From JBGSYN01 sp041750975 (lineage in GTDB: Bacteria; Pseudomonadota; Alphaproteobacteria; Geminicoccales; Geminicoccaceae), in the NCBI GenBank assembly GCA_041750975.1, contig JBGSYN010000027.1:1-25377 (forward strand): 25,377 bases of DNA, in the 5' to 3' direction. Position 1 is the stretch's first letter, and each line of letters begins with the position of its first letter. The position numbers were made by a program, and so were the translations under genes. A model generated the notes under the pieces. The model saw nothing but the letters and a program-made list of their open reading frames with translations, did no database searches and was not told where the DNA came from. Positions 7,676 through 14,572 of the stretch are shown piece by piece.

Positions 7676-8893
7676 CTAGTTCAAGGCATCGATCGCCGCA
7701 CAGGCCTTTTCCGCCGCTTCCGCGGGATCCATGCCGGCATAGACGTCCTGCGCCAGCGTCACCTGAATATCCGAGACCTCGAGATAGCGCGGTGAGAGCG
7801 GCCGTGGCGACGCGTTGTTGAGGTGCTCCAGGATGCGATCGGGACCCTTGCGGTTCGCGTTCAAAAAGGTGTCGGCGGCCGCGACATTGGCAGGAATGAG
7901 ATCCACGACCTTGCCGTTGACTTCCTCGCTCGTCAGAAACTCGATGAATTTCCAGGCCGCGTCCTGATGCTCCGAATCCTGATAGATCACGAGGTTCCAG
8001 CCGCCATAGGTGCCTATAGGAGTCTGGCCCTCGGGTGCCGTCCCATTGACGAAATCCCAATCGATCGAGGATTTCTGCAAGGTCGGCTGTTCCAGCGCCG
8101 GCCAGAACTCGATCGCGAGCGAGCCATTGAGGAACAGTTCGCGCATGTCGCCCGAGGAGGCGTTGGCGATGCCGCGCGGCGCATAGGGCACGAGCGATTG
8201 CAGATAGGCCAGGGCTTCCACCGCTTCGTCGCTGGTCAGCGCACATGAGCCGTCATCGTCGAGGACCCGGCCGCCGTTCGAGAAGATGAAGCTGTCGAGA
8301 ACGACGACCGTGTCTTCACCTTTGTGACCCATCAGGCCGATGCCGAACTTGCCGCCCGCGGCATCCGTCAGCTTCTCGCCGGCCGCTCGCAAACCCTCGA
8401 AGGTGGCGATGCTGGAAGGTTCGATCCCGGCGGCTTCGAGCAGTGCGGAATTGTAGAAACTGAATTGCCAGACATCGACGTTGAAGGGGATGCCCCAGAG
8501 CTGGTCCTGGTAATTGGCGGAAGCCCAGGCCCCGGGGAAGAACGTCTCGGCCGTCACCCCCCCATCCTCCGCCATCTTGTCGAGTGGCACGATGGCGCCC
8601 GCCTCGGCGAATGCTGCGACCCAAATCTGATCCACGGTCGAAACATCGGGGGCATTGCCGCTTCGAACGGCGGTCAGCAGCCGCTGCTGGTATTCGGGGT
8701 AGGGGATCGTCGTGACCTCGACCTTGATCCCCGGATTGGCCGCCTCGAAACTCCGGACGGCCTCCTGCTGGTACTCGCTCAGCCCGGATTCGGTCTGCTG
8801 GTTGTCCCAGAACTGAAGGACGACGTCCTGGGCATGACCCAGGGCAGGGGCCGAAACGGCCAGTACTGTCGCCAGCATCATCGATCTGCGCAT
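7676..8893 (-). CDS. Extracellular solute-binding protein family 1 (MalE type), sugar importer
   Basis: Periplasmic protein of 405 residues. A Sec signal, MRRSMMLATVLAVSAPALGHAQ, covers the first 22 residues with cleavage likely at GHA-QDV. The mature protein starts VVLQFWDNQQTESGLSEYQQ and contains KVEVTTIPYPEYQQRLLTAV and WGIPFNVDVWQFSFYNSALL, characteristic of sugar-binding SBP_bac_1 proteins. The frame stays open to 9265, but ATG 8893 has a GGGAGG Shine-Dalgarno at 7 nt and begins the signal peptide; the extension would cross the divergent promoter region and bury the signal. It is the first gene of the long minus-strand operon and should define its first substrate. Aromatic and amide-rich sequence fits a carbohydrate ligand, identity unknown. 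Confidence 0.92.
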   Translation of the reverse strand: MRRSMMLATVLAVSAPALGHAQDVVLQFWDNQQTESGLSEYQQEAVRSFEAANPGIKVEVTTIPYPEYQQRLLTAVRSGNAPDVSTVDQIWVAAFAEAGAIVPLDKMAEDGGVTAETFFPGAWASANYQDQLWGIPFNVDVWQFSFYNSALLEAAGIEPSSIATFEGLRAAGEKLTDAAGGKFGIGLMGHKGEDTVVVLDSFIFSNGGRVLDDDGSCALTSDEAVEALAYLQSLVPYAPRGIANASSGDMRELFLNGSLAIEFWPALEQPTLQKSSIDWDFVNGTAPEGQTPIGTYGGWNLVIYQDSEHQDAAWKFIEFLTSEEVNGKVVDLIPANVAAADTFLNANRKGPDRILEHLNNASPRPLSPRYLEVSDIQVTLAQDVYAGMDPAEAAEKACAAIDALN

Positions 8894-9044
8894 CGGTTTG
8901 CCTCCCATTGATTCGCGCCTGAAATCTGCTTGATAGTGGTTAGTCTCAGATGGCTCTCTGAGCAATCCGCTTTCAGTTCCCGACGTTAGACGGGCGCATG
9001 GAGATCCGCTAGCATCGGCGAGGTCCGGCTTGAGGAGAATGAAT
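8894..9044. promoter_or_regulatory. Shared divergent promoter region of two sugar catabolic operons
   Basis: This 151-bp gap separates the first genes of the two divergent operons and must contain promoters for both. It holds a perfect inverted repeat CTCAGA-TGGCTC-TCTGAG at 8945-8962, a plausible dimeric operator. On the minus strand a weak -35-like TTGCTC lies 17 bp from TAACCA, with the repeat between and partly over them. I see no convincing consensus promoter for the plus strand. Confidence 0.5.
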
Positions 9045-10121
9045 ATGGCCAGGCATGGCGTTCTCGGAATCAATTTCGACCACATGCATATGGGCGATTT
9101 GCTACGCCGGGTTTTTGACCATCCGGATGCCGAGATCGCCGGTGTCTTCGATCCGGACCCCACGCGCATGGCGACGGCGATTGCGAACTTCACCATTCCC
9201 GACGATCGCGTTTTCACCGAGCTGGAAGCCTGTCTCGCCAACACCGAGGCGGATCTGGCGATCATCTGCGCTGCGACCGGGGAACATGCCGACTATGTCG
9301 AGAAGATCGCCCCGCACGGCCTTAACATCCTGGTGGAGAAACCGTTCGCCGCCAGCGTCGCCGACGCCAGGCGCATGATCGAGGCGATGGCGGGGACGGA
9401 CCGGCGGATGATGATCAACTGGCCCTTGGCCTGGGTCCCCGGTCATGTGACGGCCAAGCGGCTGATCGATGAGGGAATGATCGGCGATCTGATCGAGGTT
9501 CATTATTATGGCGGCAATCGCGGCCCGCTCTATCACCTCGCCGACAAGGTCGCGGTCACACCCGAGGAGGTCGAGAAACTCAAGCCCACATCCTGGTGGT
9601 ACAAGAGGGCTTCGGGCGGCGGCAGCCTCCTGGATTATCTCGGCTACGGCGCCACGCTCGGCACCTGGTACATGGACGGCAAGGCGCCGCTCGAGGTCAC
9701 CTGTGTTGTCGACAAAACCCCGGGGATCGAGGTCGATCAACACTCGATCACCGTCTGCCGCTACGATCGGGGTCTCTCGAAAATGGAGACGCGCTGGGGT
9801 ACGTTCACCGATCCCTGGACCCATCGAACCCAGCCGCAAAGCGGTTTTGTGTTGGTCGGCAGCGACGGCACCCTATCAAGCCATGATTATAACGACCACG
9901 TCACCATGCAGACGCGAGACAATCCCGAGCAGACCAGGCTGCCGGTCGATGATTTGCCGCCAGGCCGCCGCGGCCCGATTGAGTACATTCTTGCGCGTAT
10001 CGAGGATGGCTCGCCGATTACCGGGCCGCTCGACCCGACGCTCTGTCTGACGGCACAGCGGATCGTCGACAGCGCGGTGCTTTCTGCGGAGACCAGACGC
10101 ACGGTAGAATTGGTGGCATGA
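9045..10121 (+). CDS. Gfo/Idh/MocA family oxidoreductase 1 (GFOR-like Asp-Tyr active site)
   Basis: Cytoplasmic NAD(P)-dependent sugar oxidoreductase of 358 residues. It has an N-terminal Rossmann domain and C-terminal alpha/beta domain. EKP with the catalytic Lys99 is at 98-100. GGGSLLDYLGYGATLG at 191-206 gives Asp197 and Tyr201, the Asp-x3-Tyr arrangement of glucose-fructose oxidoreductase, in place of the Asp-x3-His of the two genes that follow. The dinucleotide turn is unusual: GINFDHMHMG replaces GxGxxG/A. The start is ATG 9045, 7 nt from GAGGAG; TTG 9030 and ATG 9039 overlap or crowd that site. It is the first gene of the plus operon and its stop overlaps the next ATG by 4 bp. It is a candidate sugar dehydrogenase producing the lactone used by the divergent operon; an ApsD-like role is possible but unproven. 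Confidence 0.9.
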   Translation: MARHGVLGINFDHMHMGDLLRRVFDHPDAEIAGVFDPDPTRMATAIANFTIPDDRVFTELEACLANTEADLAIICAATGEHADYVEKIAPHGLNILVEKPFAASVADARRMIEAMAGTDRRMMINWPLAWVPGHVTAKRLIDEGMIGDLIEVHYYGGNRGPLYHLADKVAVTPEEVEKLKPTSWWYKRASGGGSLLDYLGYGATLGTWYMDGKAPLEVTCVVDKTPGIEVDQHSITVCRYDRGLSKMETRWGTFTDPWTHRTQPQSGFVLVGSDGTLSSHDYNDHVTMQTRDNPEQTRLPVDDLPPGRRGPIEYILARIEDGSPITGPLDPTLCLTAQRIVDSAVLSAETRRTVELVA

Positions 10122-11248
10122 GCGAAACGCCGGATCTCGACGCCTATAGCCTGAAAACTGCCGAGGCCACGGCGATCGATGCGCCGGAGCTGCCCTATCG
10201 GCCGCCCATGCCGAACAACTATCGGCCGCGCCTTGGCTTGATCGGTGCGGGCGGGATTTCGGCGGCCCACCTCGAGGCCTATCGCGATTGCGGGTTCGAT
10301 GTTGCGGTGATCTGCAACCGCACACTCGCCAAGGCCGAAGCGCGGCGCAACGCCTACTTCCGCGACGCCGAGGCGACCGACGATATCGAGCGCACGCTGA
10401 CCCGCGACGATATCGAAGTTGTCGACCTCACCCCGCATCCCGCCGAGCGACTTTCGATGATCGAGACCGCCCTTGGGGCCGGCAAGCACGTGCTTTCGCA
10501 AAAGCCGTTCGTCCTCGATCTCGATGTCGGCGCACGCCTCGCCGATCTGGCCGACGCCCAAGGTGTTTGTCTCACCGTCAACCAGAACGGCCGTTGGGCG
10601 CCGCACTTCAGCTGGATGCGCGAAGCCGTCCGAGCCGGGTTCATCGGCGATGTGCATTCCTGCCATCTCGGTGTCCACTGGGATCATAGCTGGATCGCCG
10701 GCACGGCCTTCGAAGCGATCGACGATCTGATCTTCTTCGACTTCGCGATACACTGGTTCGATTTCCTGACGAGCCTGATCGGCGGCGGGTCAACCGAGAT
10801 CTACGCCACGAAGAACCACGCTTCGGGCCAGAGCATCAAAGCGCCGTTGCTGGCACAGGCGCTGATCTCATTCGACGGCGGCCAGGCGGCCCTCCTGTTC
10901 GACGCTGCGACCCGATTCGGAGCCCAGGACCGAACCGTCATTACCGGCAGCGCCGGCACACTCCTGAGCCAGGGCCCGGACCTGAACAATCAGACGGTGA
11001 CCCTGACCACGGCAGCGGGTCGCGCCTGCCCTGCGCTTCAGGGCACCTGGTTCAAAGAAGGATTTCGGGGCACCATGGGAGCACTGCTGCAGGCGATCGA
11101 GCACGGCACGCAGCCGCTCAACAACGCCCGTGACAATCTCGACGCACTGGCCCTGGCCTTCGCCGCCATCGCCTCGGCCAACCGCCATGCGCCGGTCGCG
11201 GTCGGCTCGGTTCGCAGCCTTGCTGCAGCCCGGGGTATGCAGAGCTAG
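10118..11248 (+). CDS. Gfo/Idh/MocA family oxidoreductase 2
   Basis: Protein of 376 residues. About 37 residues precede the Rossmann fold, including LPYRPPMPNNYRP, then RLGLIGAGGISAAH with the GxGxxS turn at 43-48. The usual EKP is QKP (Gln128-Lys129-Pro130), keeping the catalytic lysine. Asp208-x3-His212 in FFDFAIHWFD gives the second catalytic pair. The Glu-to-Gln change is seen in some members and need not inactivate it. It is translationally coupled to the previous gene by ATGA (10118-10121). Expected reaction: NAD(P)-dependent oxidation or reduction of a sugar or sugar acid at a ring or keto position. Being one of three such enzymes in one operon suggests successive or reversible redox steps. 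Confidence 0.9.
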   Translation: MSETPDLDAYSLKTAEATAIDAPELPYRPPMPNNYRPRLGLIGAGGISAAHLEAYRDCGFDVAVICNRTLAKAEARRNAYFRDAEATDDIERTLTRDDIEVVDLTPHPAERLSMIETALGAGKHVLSQKPFVLDLDVGARLADLADAQGVCLTVNQNGRWAPHFSWMREAVRAGFIGDVHSCHLGVHWDHSWIAGTAFEAIDDLIFFDFAIHWFDFLTSLIGGGSTEIYATKNHASGQSIKAPLLAQALISFDGGQAALLFDAATRFGAQDRTVITGSAGTLLSQGPDLNNQTVTLTTAAGRACPALQGTWFKEGFRGTMGALLQAIEHGTQPLNNARDNLDALALAFAAIASANRHAPVAVGSVRSLAAARGMQS

Positions 11249-11336
11249 CCGCATTCGCTGTTGCCCGAGCTTGCACAATCCTGCACTTTCCCATCCGTGA
11301 GCGGAGGCAGCGGGAGCGCTAAAGGCGCTGGCGGGA
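11249..11336 (+). promoter_or_regulatory. 88-bp intra-operon gap with a small hairpin
   Basis: This gap separates oxidoreductases 2 and 3 and is the largest one in the plus operon. It contains AGCGC-TAAAG-GCGCT (11315-11329), a 5-bp stem hairpin just before the next ribosome-binding region. No consensus promoter was recognised. An internal promoter or modulation of downstream translation is possible but unsupported. Confidence 0.25.
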
Positions 11337-12494
11337 ATGAGGCATTTCAACGATATCGGTGCGGCGGTCATCGGCAGCGGCTTTATCGGCACGGTGCATG
11401 TCGAAGCGCTGCGCCGTCTGGACGTCAAGGTCCACGGCCTGCTTGGCAGCAGTCCCAAGCGGGCGGCGGAGCGGGCGCGCGCCATCGGCGTCGAAAAGGC
11501 CTATCCCTCCCTCGACACTCTGCTCGAAGATCCTGCGGTCGAGGTCGTCCATGTCACCTCGCCCAACCAGGCGCACTATCCACAGGTCAGGCAGATTCTC
11601 GCGGCCGGCCGGCATGTCGTCTGCGAAAAGCCGCTGGCGGTCACGTCCGCGGAATCGGCGGAATTGGTCGAACTTGCCAAAGCCAGCAACCTGATTGCCG
11701 CCGTGAACTTCAACATCCGCTTCTATCCGCTCAACCAGCACGTCCATCAAATGATCGGGGACGGTGGCCTTGGTGAAACGCGCCTCATCACCGGCCACTA
11801 TTTCCAGGACTGGTTGCTCTACGACACCGACTGGAACTGGCGATTGGAGCCCGAGAAGGGTGGAACCCTGCGCGCCGTCGGCGATATCGGCTCCCACTGG
11901 ATCGACCTCACGAGCTTCATCACCGGCGAGAGCGTCACCGCCGTCATGGCCGAGCTTTCGACCTTCGTGAAAATCCGCCGGCAGCCGACCGGGCCCGTCG
12001 AGACCTTCTCGCAGGAGCGCTCCGCCAACACCGTGCCGCGTGAGATGACCACCGAGGATGCGGCCCTGATCCTCCTCCGCTATGCCAGCGGGGCGCGCGG
12101 CTCGGTCGCCATCAGCCAGGTCAGCCCGGGCAAGAAAAACTCGTTGTGCTGGCAGGTGGACGGCTCGAATGCCGCTGCGTCCTGGGATTCGGAGAAGCCG
12201 GATCATCTCTGGATCGGCCATCGCGATCAGCCCAACCAGTTGCTCCAGCGCGATCCTTCGCTGATGAATGCTCTGGGCCAAGCGGCGGCAAGCCTGCCCC
12301 CGGGACATGTCGAGGGCTTCGGCGACACCTTCCATGCTCTCTTTCGAGAGGTCTATCGGGCGGTTCTGGCCGGCGCCGCACCCGAGAAACCCGTCTATGC
12401 CACCTTCGACGATGGTCACGATGAAATGCTGATCGGCGATGCCATCGCCCGGAGTGCTCGAGAGGGTCGCTGGGTCGATATCGCCCGGGCCTGA
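11337..12494 (+). CDS. Gfo/Idh/MocA family oxidoreductase 3
   Basis: Protein of 385 residues with all canonical family features: AAVIGSGFIGTVH with GSGFIG at 13-18, CEKP with Lys98, and DIGSHWIDL with Asp183 and His187. The insert near 205-225 and the terminal DGHDEMLIGDAI belong to a subgroup often encoded next to a TIM-barrel sugar isomerase, as here (next gene 23 bp downstream). It probably oxidises or reduces a sugar or sugar-acid intermediate in the cytoplasm using NAD(P). Its sequence differs strongly from the two preceding oxidoreductases, so the three are not recent duplicates and are likely to have different substrates. Confidence 0.92.
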   Translation: MRHFNDIGAAVIGSGFIGTVHVEALRRLDVKVHGLLGSSPKRAAERARAIGVEKAYPSLDTLLEDPAVEVVHVTSPNQAHYPQVRQILAAGRHVVCEKPLAVTSAESAELVELAKASNLIAAVNFNIRFYPLNQHVHQMIGDGGLGETRLITGHYFQDWLLYDTDWNWRLEPEKGGTLRAVGDIGSHWIDLTSFITGESVTAVMAELSTFVKIRRQPTGPVETFSQERSANTVPREMTTEDAALILLRYASGARGSVAISQVSPGKKNSLCWQVDGSNAAASWDSEKPDHLWIGHRDQPNQLLQRDPSLMNALGQAAASLPPGHVEGFGDTFHALFREVYRAVLAGAAPEKPVYATFDDGHDEMLIGDAIARSAREGRWVDIARA

Positions 12495-12517
12495 TTGAAA
12501 GACATGAGGAGAAAAAC

Positions 12518-13432
12518 TTGAAGCTTGGCTTCCTGACCGCACCCTTTCCCGACACGCCGCTCATGGAGGTGGCCGATTGGGCCGGCTCCGTCGGCTTCGA
12601 AACGCTCGAGATCGCCTGTTGGCCCAGATCCGAAGGTCCCACCAGACGCTATGCTGGTACCAGCCACATCGACGTTGCCGATCTTTCGTCCGATCAGGGG
12701 CAGGAGATCGTTGCCGAGCTGGCCGAGAAAGACATCGAGATTTCGGGGCTGGGCTTCTATCCGAACCCGCTCCATCCGGACCTCGCCCACCGCAAGTCGG
12801 CCATCGAGCATCTGAAAAAGGTGATCGTCGCCGCCGGTAAGATGGGCGTTCCGGTCGTGAACACCTTCTGCGGCGGCGACGCCTCGAAGCATGTCGACGC
12901 CAATTGGGAGGTCGCCCTCGAGGTCTGGCCGTCGATCGTCGATCATGCCCGCGGCAACGGCGTCAAGCTCACCTTCGAGAATTGCCCGATGATTTTCAGC
13001 CATGATGAGTGGCCGGGCGGGCACAATATCGCCTGGTCGCCCTATATCTGGCGCCGCATCATCGAGACCTGGGGCGACACCGTCGGGCTCAATTACGATC
13101 CCTCGCATCTGGTCTGGCTGATGATCGACCAGACGCGCTTCATCAAGGAATTCGGACCCAGCATTTTCCACATGCAGGCCAAGGACGTGATGATCGATAA
13201 GGACGGCCTCTATGAGCGCGGCACGTTCTCGTCCGGCATCGGCTGGCAGATCCCGCGCATGCCCGGCCTCGGCGATGTCGATTGGAGCGAGATCTTCTCG
13301 GGCCTCTATCGCGCCGGCTATGACGGCCCGATCATCATCGAGCATGAGGACCGGCAATTCGAGGGCACCGACGAGCTCGTCAAACGCGGCTTCCTGCTCG
13401 CGCGCGATGTTTTGCGACCCTATGTCAAATGA
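12518..13432 (+). CDS. Xylose-isomerase-like TIM-barrel sugar isomerase/epimerase
   Basis: Protein of 304 residues of the AP-endonuclease-2/xylose-isomerase-like fold, starting MKLGFLTAPFPDTPLMEVAD. Likely divalent-metal ligands are Glu154 (LTFEN), Asp194 and His197 (NYDPSH), His218 (IFHMQAKD) and Glu275 (IIIEHED). It should act on a keto or aldo group of a sugar or sugar acid: isomerase, epimerase, dehydratase or possibly decarboxylase, since this fold supports all of these. The start is TTG 12518 with GAGGAG 6 nt upstream; the in-frame sequence upstream offers nothing better. It sits between oxidoreductase 3 and the ribose-type importer, and its stop overlaps an ATG (13429) that opens the next reading frame. 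The exact reaction is not assignable. Confidence 0.9.
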   Translation: MKLGFLTAPFPDTPLMEVADWAGSVGFETLEIACWPRSEGPTRRYAGTSHIDVADLSSDQGQEIVAELAEKDIEISGLGFYPNPLHPDLAHRKSAIEHLKKVIVAAGKMGVPVVNTFCGGDASKHVDANWEVALEVWPSIVDHARGNGVKLTFENCPMIFSHDEWPGGHNIAWSPYIWRRIIETWGDTVGLNYDPSHLVWLMIDQTRFIKEFGPSIFHMQAKDVMIDKDGLYERGTFSSGIGWQIPRMPGLGDVDWSEIFSGLYRAGYDGPIIIEHEDRQFEGTDELVKRGFLLARDVLRPYVK

Positions 13433-13479
13433 AACGGCAGAACTATAACGGGAGCACTAGACCAATGGAGCAAAGAAAA

Positions 13480-14511
13480 ATGACAAAATTGTTCGCCTAT
13501 TCCACTGTAGCGGCGATTGCCCTTTTGGGCGCGGGTCCCGCCTTGGCTCAAGACGGCAGCTATACGCTGGGCGTGTCCAACACCGTCCAGGGCAATGGCT
13601 GGCGTGAGGAAATGGTGTGTGCCATCAAGGCCCAGGCCGCAGCCTTGGGGGAAGTCGATGGATTGAACATCGCGCACCGCAACACCGACGCCGCAGGCCA
13701 ACTCGAGGACATCCGTAACCTCGTCAATGCCGGTGTCGATGCGATCGTCGTCAACCCGGCCGATCCCGAGGGCATCAATTCCGCCATCAAGGAAGCGACC
13801 GATGCCGGCATCGTCGTCGTCGCCGTCGATCAGGCCGTGACCGAGCCCTCTGCCTACGTTCTCTCGAACAACCAGGAGGAATACGCCTATCTCGGCGCCA
13901 AATGGCTGTTCGAGCAATTGGGCGGCGAGGGCGACGTCATCTATATGCGCGGTGCCGCCGGCGCCTCCGCCGATGAGGACCGCGACCAGGGCTTCCAGCG
14001 CGCCCTCGAGGAATTCCCCGACATCAACGTGGCGCATGAGGTCTATACCGGCTGGCAACAAGATCAGGGCAAGCAGCAGATCCTCGACTATATCGCTACC
14101 GGCATCCCGTTCGACGGGATCTGGACCTCCGGTATCGATAACGTCATCGTCGACGCTCTGGTCGAATCGGATGTCGAGCTGGTGCCGGTCGTCGGCGCCG
14201 ACAATGCGGGCTTCGTCAATCAGCTCAACACCGTCGAGGGTTTGGTCGGTGCGGCCGTGACCAATCCGGGTTCGGTCGGCGGCGCCGGCGTGACGCTCGC
14301 GGTCCAGATCCTCAATGGCGAAACGCCCGAGGAACGGATTGTCCTGGTGCAGCCCGAACTCTGGGAGAACGTCACCGAGGAAGGCAAGGCCAAGCTCGCC
14401 GCCGCCTCCGATCCCTCGCTCGATCCGGAGTGGCCCGTCAGCATTTCCATTCCTGATTGGACCACCTACAGCAAGGACGAGATCATCGCGTGCAAAGGCC
14501 CCGGCGAGTAA
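13480..14511 (+). CDS. Periplasmic sugar-binding protein, ribose type (Peripla_BP_4), Sec signal
   Basis: Binding protein of 343 residues from this start. Sec signal MTKLFAYSTVAAIALLGAGPALA, cleavage before QDGSYTLGVS. First-lobe signature NTDAAGQLEDIRNLVNAGVDAIVVNP, then AGIVVVAVDQAV and a hinge-region TSGIDNVIVDAL are typical of ribose/xylitol/inositol-type binding proteins. It delivers ligand to the importer encoded immediately downstream. Three in-frame ATGs exist (13429, 13465, 13480). I prefer 13480 because it gives a standard signal peptide and has GGAG at 9 nt; 13465 with GGGAG at 10 nt is almost as good and adds MEQRK. It is followed by a strong hairpin before the ATPase gene. Ligand unknown. 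Confidence 0.9.
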   Translation: MTKLFAYSTVAAIALLGAGPALAQDGSYTLGVSNTVQGNGWREEMVCAIKAQAAALGEVDGLNIAHRNTDAAGQLEDIRNLVNAGVDAIVVNPADPEGINSAIKEATDAGIVVVAVDQAVTEPSAYVLSNNQEEYAYLGAKWLFEQLGGEGDVIYMRGAAGASADEDRDQGFQRALEEFPDINVAHEVYTGWQQDQGKQQILDYIATGIPFDGIWTSGIDNVIVDALVESDVELVPVVGADNAGFVNQLNTVEGLVGAAVTNPGSVGGAGVTLAVQILNGETPEERIVLVQPELWENVTEEGKAKLAAASDPSLDPEWPVSISIPDWTTYSKDEIIACKGPGE

Positions 14512-14533
14512 CGCTGCGGCTTCGCTATCATTC

Positions 14534-14565
14534 GGGGAGGCGGGACCGATCCTGCCCGCCTCCTC
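14534..14565 (+). promoter_or_regulatory. GC-rich hairpin between binding-protein and ATPase genes
   Basis: GGAGGCGGG (14536-14544) and CCCGCCTCC (14555-14563) form a perfect 9-bp stem around a 10-nt loop; one wobble and one further G-C pair extend it to 14534-14565. No U-run follows. It begins 22 bp after the binding-protein stop and ends 7 bp before the ATPase ATG, so it occupies the place of that gene's ribosome-binding site. Likely effects are a more stable binding-protein mRNA and lower ATPase translation, which is inference. Confidence 0.65.
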
Positions 14566-14572
14566 AGAGCCC

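Noticed and set aside
6716..7795. Plus-strand 359-codon open frame
   Set aside because: Antisense to the MalF-type permease; Asp/Gln/Arg-rich repetitive composition typical of shadow frames.
8894..9265. N-terminal extension of the MalE-type binding protein to 9265
   Set aside because: It would bury a good signal peptide, cross the divergent promoter and overlap oxidoreductase 1; ATG 8893 has a strong GGGAGG site.
14315..14572. N-terminal extension of the ATPase to 14315
   Set aside because: It lies within the binding-protein gene in another frame and across a hairpin; the family sequence starts at 14573.
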